From Mastigamoeba balamuthi (lineage: Eukaryota > Evosea > Mastigamoebida > Mastigamoebidae), in assembly GCA_902651635.1 (NCBI GenBank), contig CACRSC010000059.1, forward strand, positions 144,347-167,631: a stretch of DNA of 23,285 bases. The letters run 5' to 3'. The notes under the pieces were generated by a model that did no database searches, was not told the origin of the DNA, and worked only from the letters and a program-made list of their open reading frames with translations. Within the stretch, counting starts at the first letter, position 1; every line of letters begins with the position of its first letter. The position numbers were made by a program, and so were the translations under genes. This document shows, one piece after another, positions 1-8,402 of the stretch.

Positions 1-592
1 TAGCAAATCTTCTCTTTTTATTAAACATTTTTCTAGTCATTTTTTGCCTTATTTCATACCATACTTTGACTTAGTTTTTCTCATTTTTTTGACTTGTCGT
101 TCTGAAACGACATTTCACTTTCGCTTTTTTTCAAAATGTCGTTTTAAAACGACATTTTCACGTTTTGGTGTTTTTCATGAAACTGGTAAAATGGTACGTT
201 TGGCTGCAAAGACATATAAATACCGGCAGAGACGCATACCCGGAATGATGCCCGAGGCTCTTCAGCATGTGGCCCTTGATCATCCCCTGTCCTCGCGGTG
301 CCAGTGCATGCTCCTGACGTACCACATACTTCCATTCAACGGCTGATGCCTGTGGTTGGCGAGTACACCGCGTTGAATTGTCTGCTGCGTGAAATCTCAG
401 TCCTGGACACCTGAAGCCTCTTACCACCTCAACCGCAGACACCACGAAAAGCTCGTGCACCACTACTCTCGCCAGACACAGGCCCAACTGGGGTCTATTC
501 CCGACTGCAGACTGCTCAAGCTGTATGAGGAGAGCCGAGCTCGACATACGAGCGTGGACACAATCGCTCAGCCCACACGAGGGGTAGCCGTT
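1..592. other. AT-rich intergenic region, no supported gene
   Basis: The first ~230 bases are strikingly AT-rich, with T runs, against a GC-rich window. They hold the palindrome pair described separately. From ~240 to 592 composition rises to normal, but short open frames on both strands show no recognisable domain and no homology to the neighbouring F-box genes. The region lies downstream of minus-strand gene A and could hold its 3' untranslated sequence. Confidence 0.5.
95..163. repeat. Pair of related palindromes in direct repeat
   Basis: A near-perfect 18-bp palindrome at 95-112 (one mismatched pair) is followed 42 bp later by a perfect 26-bp palindrome at 133-158. Both share the core TGTCGTT-YTRA-AACGACA and continue into a similar ATTT(T)CAC tail, so the unit is repeated directly as well as being self-complementary. 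Such sites can be dimeric protein-binding sites or fold as cruciforms or hairpins. No function can be assigned. Confidence 0.75.
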
Positions 593-2352
593 TTATTTGA
601 AAGCAAAGCAGACCCGAGGGCGCTGCGCTGAGACGTGTGGGACCACCCTGTCGCGCAGCGCGGCTGCGAGCACGACCCTCTCAACCTGAGCCCCCAGCCC
701 GCGGAGGAGCTCCACGTCGAGCCTCGGGCACCTGCACAGGTCGATGGCCCGCGCCCTCGGCCCGGCGGCGCGCAGCAGCTCGTTGGCGCCGTCCTCTGTC
801 AGCAGCGGCGCGTGCACCTCCAGCTCCTCCAGCCGCGCGCAGACCCTCGAGAGCTCTGCAGCCCCCTCGTCGGTGGCCAGCGGCAGCTCCAGCGCCAGAT
901 CGCCGAGACGGGGCATCGAGGCTGCGGACAACGCGACTACAGAGGCCATACGGTCGTCGCCGATGCCGTGCACATACTCCTCGCGGAGCTCCAGCGACCG
1001 CAGGCCCGCAGCCCTCCGCAGCAGCTGCCAGACGCCCCTGCTGCTGTAGCCCCAACAGCGGACGAGCGAGGGCCTCCGCAAGCGCTGGGCCGGCAGCGCA
1101 GCCAGCGTCGCGTTGTCTGCGCAGACCTGCTCCAGCGAGGCGCTGGCGAGCTCGCGGCACGCGGGGCCCGAGACGAACTCGCGCGTGAGCCACAGCCCCG
1201 CGAGCCGCAGCGACTCGAGGGGCGCGCAGCTGCCCAGCACCGAGACGGCCCGCTCCACAGCGCCCCTCTCGCTGCCGCCGAAGCACGCGAGGCTCAGCGA
1301 CCGCAGCCGCCCGAGCGACGCGATGCACGCAGCGAGGGCGGGGGTGAGCTGCAGGGGGTCTCGCGTGCTGCCCAGCGAGGAGCTCCAAGTGCCACGCGGG
1401 GCTGCCCAGGCTGCTGGCCGAGCGAGCACGCAGGTGGCGCAGCAGCTTGCAGTTGGCGGCGAGCACCTCGACGCCCAGGGCGGGGACGCCGTCGCCGAGG
1501 CGCAGGTCGACGAGCGAGGGGCACGCGGCGGCGATGGCCACGGCCGCGGCGGCGCTGGTGGGGTCGTCCGCGTGGACCACAGGCAGCCAGAGCCTCCGGA
1601 GGCCCCAGAACAGCGTCCCGGTGTGGCCGAACGCGTCGCAGAGGTCCGCAGAGGTCAGCGTGTCGCTGCCGAAGTCCTCGAGGGGCAGGACGGCCGACTG
1701 GTCGCGGCCCTCGGCGAGGCCCTTGAGTAGCCCCCTGCCAGCGCCCAGGCGACACCCCATCAGCTCCGCGTAGCACAGCCGCGGGGAGAGCGCGCGGGCG
1801 ATCGCGGAGGTGCCGGAGTCGCCGACGCGGGGGCAGCAGAGCAGCGAGAGGGCCTGCAGCTGCGGGCACAGGACCGCCAGGGAGCTCAGCGCCGAGTCGG
1901 TCAGCGCTTCGCAGCTGTGCACGGCCAGCGTCCGCAGCGACCGGCCCAGGAACACCACAGACGAGCTGAGGCCCGCGTCCGACACCATCGAGACTGAAGG
2001 GCGCCCGCGGCCTTAGACGAATCGCGCATGCCAATTGAAAATTCGGGCAACTCGACGAAGAAACTAAGAGGCGAAAACCCCGAGGGTGTGATGGCGCACT
2101 GTCGAGGCTCGCAGCACCGCTGCGCAGATACGGGGCGAGGGTAAGGAGCACTGCCTGGCGGTCGCCACGAGCGCTTATGTGCCCCCAGAGCGGGGGGGCG
2201 GCGCAGAGGGAGCGCAGGCGAGTGCACGTGCGCGAGAGGCAGCACAGCTCGCGGGCACTCAGCAGCGGCAGCAGATGCGCGGCCAGGCAATCGCCAGAAA
2301 CAGTCGACAGGAGGCCCGCAGCTTCAGCCATGCAGTCACGTGCACGGGCCAT
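593..2352 (-). CDS. F-box/LRR protein gene A, two exons, frame-broken (possible pseudogene)
   Basis: Exon 1 runs 2352-2100 and encodes an F-box (LLPLLSARELCCLSRTCTRL...LW), the Skp1-binding module of SCF ubiquitin-ligase receptors. The intron is 2099-1994 (106 nt), with donor A|GTGCGC and acceptor CTTCAG|TC, phase 1. Exon 2 (1993-593) encodes cysteine-rich leucine-rich repeats (e.g. LTDSALSSLAVLCPQL). It aligns along its length with genes 1-4 but is clearly more diverged. Near 1370-1400 about 25 codons present in genes 1-4 are missing and the reading frame changes, so the 3' third (to the stop at 593-595) is in another frame. No splice pair explains the join. The start at 2352 was chosen because it has the ATGGCC context and N-terminal length closest to the paralogues; an ATG at 2397 is also in frame. 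AATAAA overlaps the stop on this strand. The F-box/LRR identity is secure; whether it is functional is not. Confidence 0.75.
1994..2099 (-). other. Spliceosomal intron of gene A (106 nt, phase 1)
   Basis: The donor GTGCGC follows an A, and the acceptor is CTTCAG before TCTC. Position, phase and donor are identical to the introns of genes 1-4, although the sequence between the splice sites is unrelated. Removal joins the F-box exon in frame to the first LRR (…LDIS-MVSDAGL…), matching ISNVSDAAL in gene 4. Confidence 0.8.
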
Positions 2353-2397
2353 GACCCCTGGAAAGCGACGACCACAATCGGATATCGCAGATTTCAC

Positions 2398-2942
2398 CTT
2401 GGACTGTCAGCCTGTCCTCCACGGGAAGCTGAAGGGCGAAAATTGACTCTGAATCTGATTCTTTGGACTGTCAGCCACCATTCGAGTACCCAGACAATGC
2501 CGTTATTATTTTTGGTGGAGTGTGCTTACTGGGGTCTTTGAATATTACTGCCACGCAGCTGGCTTGCTTGAGGAGCTGTGTCAGAGGTGGCCACAATTGC
2601 ATACGTGGAGGGATGCAGAGGCAAGCAATGGGGCTGCTACTAACTTGCAATCAGTGACCTGTCCCGCCTCCTGTTTTCCCTGCAGGGACTGTTGTTATGT
2701 GCACGTGAACCGTTGGCGTTTCACTCAGCTCTCTGATCCCGACAATTGGCGGGACTGGTGGAAGCCCCCTTCTTCGGGGTCCATCAGGTCAGCTCAGGTC
2801 TCCACATCTACGGCACTTGTGTGACCAGCCACTAGGGCCTGTGAATGAAAACATCAGTTTGTATTTTCATTTTTTTCTCTGCCCCTTTTGTAGCACATAG
2901 CATTTATTTATCAGATAGATACTAATGTCTGGAAGTGCCTCA
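2398..2942. other. Intergenic region between genes A and B
   Basis: This is the presumed promoter side of minus-strand gene A. The 14-mer TTGGACTGTCAGCC occurs twice, at 2399-2412 and 2463-2476. An imperfect hairpin at ~2753-2790 pairs CTGGTGGAAGCCCC with GGGGTCCATCAGG around a short loop, upstream of AT-rich sequence. Open frames here are short and show no recognisable domain. Confidence 0.45.
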
Positions 2943-4458
2943 TCATTTTGCCCCAGCGATCCACAACCACTGCATATCGTTGATACGCCTTATTGCCCCC
3001 CGGTCAGATGGCGGAGTGCCTGTTTCATTCTTCATGTCTTGGATAATAACATAGCACGCGAGCAATTCTCTCCCGAGGCATGCGATTCTCTGCCTCAACT
3101 GCATCCATGCTGGCCTGGATATGGTCAATCTGAATAGAATATATGGGCGCCTCTGAAGGAAATCCAGCACCAGTTCAATGCAGTGTATGTCCCACATCAG
3201 CATGTCCAGTTGAACATGGCTAAGGAATTCGAGTTGATTCAAGTGGTAGGGCAGTTCCGCCGAGGGGTAGGCATCACGACAAATAACACTTCTGAGGCTA
3301 GAGCACAATGGGAACATGAATATGGGCGAACACGAGGCAGATGGGACGTTCAGGGTCTCCAGAGATGCTGTGCTCCGTCGTAAGGGTTCCCAGCAGATGT
3401 TTCTGGAAACTCTCTGAAGAGTCAGAGACCTCAGGTGCTGAAGATTTGCAATTGCCTCCACAGTGGCATCACACAGACCGATCACCGCCAGCTCAGTGAG
3501 AAGGTGGCACTTGCATAGTAGTCGTGAAGAGTCCGGCACAGAGCCGTCAATTTTCAGTGAAACCAGTGACAGGGACTCGCTCCTGAGGTTCTTCAGAGTA
3601 AACGCAATACCAAAAGGATCTACAAGGTTCCAGGGCCTTTTCAGTGCCTGCATAGCGACCAGAGCGTAGGGCGTACATGCATCGCCAGCATCAAATGATT
3701 TGCAGTGGGAAGCACGTTGCAGCCGAGGTGGCGAGAGCCACGTAGTTACCCTCGACGTGTCTGACTGAGCACAGGCACCTCAGAGGCAACGTCACGCCCT
3801 CCACAAGCATCCTTCTCATGAGGCTATCGAGCTCCGCCAGTGGGAATTGGCCACAAAGCTCAGTCAGCACCTTTGGCGTCTTTCCCGATGCGACCAGGTC
3901 TTCCACAGCCCCGAGGATGGCAGCCCCCTCTTGGTCGTAGTCGATATGCGTGTCTGACCCGCATAAATGAATGCAGTGAATACTGTGGAGCCTCTGGCCC
4001 GCCGAGAGCACCAGACGTCGCAGCGAATCACCGACAGGGCTCGAACTATCAGTGATACAGACTGTCACGCAGTTCAGGCAGGGGAGGGCGGCGAGGGCAT
4101 CCAGGTAAGTGCTTTCGGCAGGCCCCAGGAAAGAGGTCAGCGAGACCATGGCGCTGAGGGCTTGCGCGACAATCTCGGGGTGTCCTGCATGCAGCGAATC
4201 CAGGGAGAGGTGGCGGACGTGTCGAGCAACTGGCTGCTCCGAGAGGAGGGCCAGGGCTGGCTCGCCGCAGTATAGTTCGGACCACAGGGACGGAGAGGCG
4301 CAGATCTGGCGGAAAGCAGAGCACGTGCGGGCCAGCGCACCTCTGCTGCACCTGTCCAGCATCTCCACGATGTGCAGCAGTAGATAGTTGTTCAGCACTC
4401 CCATGAGGTCTTCTCCTGCCGCGGTGGGGTCCCAGTGTCTTCCTACGCGCTCTGTCAT
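2943..4458 (-). CDS. F-box protein gene B (second subfamily), frame-broken
   Basis: The N-terminal part (4458 down to ~3697) has an F-box-like segment at residues ~22-60 (LLLHIVEMLDRCSRGALARTC…SLWSEL), followed by leucine-rich sequence. The frame closes at a TGA at 3693-3691. Homology to gene C continues in another frame from ~3700 to the stop at 2943: DAGDACTPYALVAMQAL here matches DAGAVAEPYVLATVPSL in C. One or two bases are therefore gained or lost at ~3697-3705, with no usable splice pair. Without that lesion the protein would be about the size of C. Base composition is visibly less GC-rich than in C, especially in the 3' half, and the sequence is much diverged, which fits relaxed constraint. 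The start is uncertain: ATGs at 4458 and 4560 are both in frame, and 4458 gives the N-terminus nearest to C. F-box proteins act as SCF substrate receptors; the target is unknown. Confidence 0.68.
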
Positions 4459-4678
4459 GTTGCTCAATTTTTCGTGTGTGGCTTTCTGACAATCAACTGA
4501 ATCCAACTGTACCACACGAATCTTCTGCAGGGGTTCGTTCTCCCGTAGAATCATATCCATCGAGTGTCCTTGCCCTTGCGATGTGTATTCTCCTCCGAGG
4601 GCATGGCCGTCCTAGTTATACGCACCTGTCTCAGGCCTGTCATTCCCCTTGTTGGTCGGCAAGACGTCAGAAAGATTC

Positions 4679-5650
4679 ATGCATCTCGAAGGGGAGCAAT
4701 TGATGGAGCAAACAAGAGCGCTCGCGAGGGAGACTGGCGCCAAGAATGCTGGGGGGGAGGCAGCGGCCGGAGAGCCCGAGGAGCAGTTCCCCCGGTGCAT
4801 CTTCACAGGCCAGATGTGCTTCCCGCACCACCTGATTCCCCTGCACATGGTAAGCGCCACCCACTGCGCACCGCCACGTCCTTCTGACGCGCTGCCTCCC
4901 CGCGCCTTCGCACGACCGCAGGCAGGCCGCGAGGAGGCCCTGCAGAGGTACCGCGCCCTGCACGACAGGGGCACCGAGGGCGCAGAGATGCCCGAGTACT
5001 TCCGCGCCGAGGGCCCCCTCGTGGCCCTGACGCTCGCCTTCCACTACGCCGTTCACCGCGCGGAGCCCGGGGCCCACCCCGACGCCTCCTGCGGCCGATT
5101 CGTGCGCAACACCCTCTCGTCCGCGGCTCAGCTGCTGGACGGGCGCAGGACAAGGTGGGGCCCGCGTGGGACTCGGAGACCGAGGAAGGAACGCGCGACG
5201 TGCTGTTCACGCTACGGTGGGCGCTCCCGGAGCCCCGCGAGGAGAGCTGCGTCGTCGAGGGCGTGCCCTACCCCGTCGCGGCCACGATGATCCTCAACCT
5301 CGCCGCCGGCGTCTCCCCGACCACCAGCGAGAGCTTCTCAGTGTGCGCTGCCAGCGCCCCTCTGGGCCTCCGACAGACATCCCCCACTGCTGAGCTGTCT
5401 GCTCTGCAGCGCGTCGGGCGAGCACGAGCGAGAGAGTTCTGGGAGCCAGCGGGAGGGCTGCGAGGCCTCGGAGGCAATGCAGTGCGACGAGGAGGGACGC
5501 CTGACGCGGAAGAGGCTGCTCGAGCATCAGGAGCGGGCGGGCTACCGCCCCCAGCGAGCGCGCGAGTGGGTGCGCCGGCTCGACGTGCCGCAGCAGCGCG
5601 GCCTTGTGGAGAGCCAGGCGGCAGAATTCATGGACAGGCCCTCCGCGTGA
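4679..5650 (+). CDS. Unrecognised gene, four exons, 261-aa product
   Basis: Proposed exons are 4679-4849, 4922-5101, 5149-5342 and 5410-5650. The introns are 72 nt (ATG|GTAAGC…CCGCAG), 47 nt (GTGCGC…GCGCAG) and 67 nt (GTGCGC…CTGCAG), in phases 0, 0 and 2, and together they give one uninterrupted frame. Three open segments in different frames are thus linked, and two of the donors match those of the F-box genes. The product starts MHLEGEQLMEQTRALARE, has a middle segment CIFTGQMCFPHHLIPLHM and a hydrophobic stretch EGPLVALTLAFHYAVHR, and ends in a strongly charged, Glu/Arg-rich region (LTRKRLLEHQERAGYRPQR) closing at FMDRPSA. No signal peptide or membrane span is evident, so it is probably cytosolic or nuclear. 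I do not recognise the family. The 47-nt intron is the weakest part of the model, and an upstream exon cannot be excluded. Confidence 0.6.
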
Positions 5651-6172
5651 GAGTCTCGCGTGGGCTGAGAATGCCCTCCAACAGAGTGTGCTTCATCACA
5701 GAGGCGCGGCCAAGCAGTCAGCCGCTGTTATCCAGAGCAAACTGTGGCAGTGTACAAAGGGCCATGAAGTGTGCTGCACACAGATAGCATTGGTGGCTGC
5801 TTAATATTTGCCGCTGTTCCGGCACGTGAGGGCCTACAGCGCCGCCGATTCAGTGCAAACTGCGCATGGACCAAACACGGCGTTGCCCGATGTTCACCGC
5901 GGGCGGCGTGCATTAACGGAGGCTGTTGATTGCATCAGAAAAAAACTAAGCCATAACGGAAAAACGCCGTGACATGGGGAGAGACCGTTTCGGCAATCAG
6001 TTTTTCTTGCCTCAAACAGGACGGGCGAGAACCGTTGCGAGACGTGTTGAGCAAATGACCTGGGCCTGTATTGGAGAACACTACCCGCCTGTCCCCCGAA
6101 CATTAAAGAGAAATCAAGGCTGTACACATAAACCATAAAAAACAGTCCTGCAAACCACCAGAGAGCCGAAAA
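5651..6172. other. Intergenic region upstream of the secreted-protein gene
   Basis: No supported gene is present. GC content falls from about 5900 to the ATG at 6173, with A-rich tracts (5940-5948, 6135-6141, 6166-6175), as expected for an upstream non-coding region. A short stretch at ~5688-5711 (TTCATCACAGAGGCGCGG…) resembles sequence upstream of gene 2 at ~10980-11003 (TTCATAGCAGAGACACGG…), possibly a scattered fragment of the F-box flank. Confidence 0.4.
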
Positions 6173-7963
6173 ATGAACAGCCGTTGTTTCCCCGTGTGGA
6201 TGGTGTCCTGCTGCGGTCTGCTCAGCGTGCTGGCAGAAGCGAACCTGATCGCCAATCCCAGCTACGAGCAGCCCCTGGCCACGGGGTGGTCCACGAGGGT
6301 CTGGACGCACGTGCTGGACTCAGGGACCGTGCAGCTGGTGCAGTCAGACGCGCACGAAGGCACCTCGTCGGCAAGGATCGCGGTAACCGCCGCAACCGAC
6401 TACTCTCTCGAGTCCCAGCCCTTCACCATCGCCCCCGGCACCGCCTACTCGCTCGGCACGTGGGTCCGCGCCCTGTCGTCCGGGCCCTCTGCGGTGGTCT
6501 CTGTCTGCGTCGCACTCCGCGACCAGAGCGGCTCCGTCGTCAACTGGTGCGCCGGTGAGGTCAAGGTGAGCGCGCAGTCGGTCGTCGCGTGGAAGCAGCT
6601 CTCGTCGGTCTTCTGGGTCGACCCCGAGTTGCCGGCGAGCAGCGCGACCGTGAGGATCGTGGGCACAGGCCCCACTGTGGTGCTCGTCGACGACTGGGAC
6701 CTCCACGTGCACCCCATCCCGACCACCTTCCGCGTCCGCGGCGCGCCGAGCAGTCCCAGGAACGGGCTGCGGTGGCCGTTCTCGAGCGACTCGATCTGGA
6801 ACCTGCCCATCGGACGCGGTGCCCGCTTCGTGCCTGCCACCCTGAACATCAGCGGCGACACGAACATAGTGCCCGACGCCGACCTCCTCTTCCTCGACAA
6901 AACGCAGCCGATGACCGACTTCTTCCTGAGCGACGCCGGGTGGACTGGCCGCTCGAGGTGCTCGCCCAACAAGCCCGAGAAGGTGGTGGGCACGGCCCCG
7001 TTCCCGCGGGACTACGTCATCAAGAACGACGGCAACAACCACGCCGCCGCCATGCTGATGCCCGACGGCGCCTCGTTCGTCCAGACGCAGCCCCTGGCCC
7101 ACTGCAACGCCTCGGCGCCGGTGACCACGTGGATCAGGTTCCGCCACGCGAACATCACGGGGACGGGGCACATGGGGGCGCACGGGGGCAGCGGGCTGTC
7201 CGCGATCGGGGGCACAGTGAGGCTCGGCGAGTTCCTCCCGGACGCCAGCGGCGTCGTGTGGGAGGTCCGCCACGCCCTCAAGTCGAACCTGTGGGCGGCC
7301 CGCAACTTCAACCGCGAGGGCACCAAGCAGTCCACGTGCTTCCGCTGGCCCGCCGTCTGGTGCGACACCTACTTCGCGGACCCCGAGAGCAAGATGCGCT
7401 ACGGCGGCCACAACACCGCCGTCCGCCCCGGCTCGCTGCTGGCCATCCCGGCATCGACGGACATCGGCAGGCTGAGCCTCCACACGGCGATGGGCAGGTC
7501 GCTGGCGTGGACACTGCAGAACTACGGCACGTACCTCGTCGACGACACGGCGTGGGACGCGATTGCCATCGAGACGGAGCTGGGCCCCCAGGGGTCGTAC
7601 GTGGACCAGTTCCGCGAGGCAACGGGGTTCAGCTTCCGCGGGGCCAGCAAGACAGCGAACCCCTGGCTGCGGGACGTCCTGCTCCTCTTCCAGAACCTGC
7701 AGGTTGTGGACAGCTGGGACCAGAAGGTCTACGACACCGTTGCGAGCTCGGACGGGCTCATGGGCTCCGGCGGAGGTTCTCCGAGGCAGCCATGGGCTCC
7801 GCGAGCCATCACTTTCACAGAAACACAGCCAGAACGAGAACCAGAATCTGGTATCTCGGGGGATATGTCCGATAGGTCATTGTCGTCATTCCCATTATCG
7901 GACAGGTCATCGGGTGCGACATTGACCATTGGGTATCTCACTGTCGCTGCATGGATAAACTGA
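6173..7963 (+). CDS. Secreted protein with CBM-like domain and bacterial-type C-terminal domain
   Basis: This is a single uninterrupted 596-codon frame. Residues 1-23 form a signal peptide (hydrophobic VSCCGLLSVL, likely cleavage after AEA). Residues ~24-185 begin NLIANPSYEQPLATGW and end in a VLVDDWDLHV-type strand, the pattern of a CBM4/9-like beta-sandwich that binds glycans. From ~205 (SDSIWNLPIG) to ~530 lies a second domain with HMGAHGGSGLSAIGG, EVRHALKSNLW, RYGGHNTAVRPGSLLAIP and LQNYGTYLVDDTAWD. I recall similar sequences from secreted bacterial, notably actinobacterial, proteins of unknown activity. His and Asp residues in these motifs could be catalytic, but no reaction can be named. 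The last ~65 residues are Ser/Pro/Arg-rich and low in complexity, ending in a mildly hydrophobic tail. The lack of introns, unlike its neighbours, would fit acquisition from bacteria. A paralogue fragment lies at 16153-16299. Confidence 0.82.
   Translation: MNSRCFPVWMVSCCGLLSVLAEANLIANPSYEQPLATGWSTRVWTHVLDSGTVQLVQSDAHEGTSSARIAVTAATDYSLESQPFTIAPGTAYSLGTWVRALSSGPSAVVSVCVALRDQSGSVVNWCAGEVKVSAQSVVAWKQLSSVFWVDPELPASSATVRIVGTGPTVVLVDDWDLHVHPIPTTFRVRGAPSSPRNGLRWPFSSDSIWNLPIGRGARFVPATLNISGDTNIVPDADLLFLDKTQPMTDFFLSDAGWTGRSRCSPNKPEKVVGTAPFPRDYVIKNDGNNHAAAMLMPDGASFVQTQPLAHCNASAPVTTWIRFRHANITGTGHMGAHGGSGLSAIGGTVRLGEFLPDASGVVWEVRHALKSNLWAARNFNREGTKQSTCFRWPAVWCDTYFADPESKMRYGGHNTAVRPGSLLAIPASTDIGRLSLHTAMGRSLAWTLQNYGTYLVDDTAWDAIAIETELGPQGSYVDQFREATGFSFRGASKTANPWLRDVLLLFQNLQVVDSWDQKVYDTVASSDGLMGSGGGSPRQPWAPRAITFTETQPEREPESGISGDMSDRSLSSFPLSDRSSGATLTIGYLTVAAWIN
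7867..7903. repeat. Inverted repeat in the 3' end of the secreted-protein gene
   Basis: GTCCGATA at 7867-7874 is exactly complementary to TATCGGAC at 7896-7903, and GGTCAT follows each arm. On the coding strand this encodes the repeated SDRS motif in the Ser-rich tail, so the symmetry may come from a degenerate duplication rather than from a structural element. Confidence 0.5.
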
Positions 7964-8280
7964 GAACCTGAGCCTGCCAGGACTTGCCCCCCTCCGCAAC
8001 AAAGAAGCAATTGCTCGGAACGCGGAAGAGGTTGTTTTGCAGTAGGATTGTGGGTGACTCTTTCAGAGCCTCGTGCTTCCTGGATTTCGACCCTGCTAGC
8101 CACCCACCAGCCCGCACGGCCCAGCGGCTCGTCGCAGCTCTGCCGACACTGCGGCATTAAGGGAGGGCTGTGGGACCGTGGATGTCCAAGTTCACGTCAT
8201 CCAAGAGACACTTCCACGCTGTCGCTCAGAACTGATTAGGCCTGAGCAACCTGGCAGTGCGCCCGTTCAAGGTGCACCCG
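7964..8280. other. Spacer between secreted-protein gene and F-box gene 1
   Basis: No gene is supported. Its 3' end (8240-8280, containing CCTGAGCAACCTGGCAGTGCG) begins the sequence shared with the regions upstream of genes 2 and 3, which carry TGGCCTGAGCA…GCAGTGCGAACGTCC. The duplicated unit therefore begins here, before the conserved promoter-like block. Confidence 0.45.
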
Positions 8281-8293
8281 CCTATGCATACGG

Positions 8294-8348
8294 CATCAGA
8301 TATTTGTTGGTGGAAGCAATTGTTTCCACACACAGGAGAAAGACAACC
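8294..8348 (+). promoter_or_regulatory. Conserved upstream block of F-box gene 1
   Basis: The block runs from CATCAGATATTTG to GAGAAAGACAACC and is nearly identical before all four array genes. Its centre, GGAAGCAATTGTTTCC at 8312-8327, is an interrupted palindrome: GGAA and TTCC arms flank the palindromic CAATTG. It ends 76 bases before the ATG. In an otherwise drifting spacer this suggests a promoter or transcription-start element, though recent duplication alone could also explain the identity. Confidence 0.55.
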
Positions 8349-8402
8349 GCACACACCATCACTGCCGCAGACAACAAGTCGCGAGCTATCCCACACCCCG
8401 CC

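Noticed and set aside
635-1726. 363-codon plus-strand open frame opposite gene A
   Set aside because: Same reason: the minus strand carries recognisable LRR sequence homologous to genes 1-4, and this product is Arg/Pro/Gly-rich filler.
5102-5148. Frameshift in the unrecognised gene
   Set aside because: A GTGCGC donor and GCGCAG acceptor with matching phase explain it as a short intron, although 47 nt is small and the alternative is kept open.
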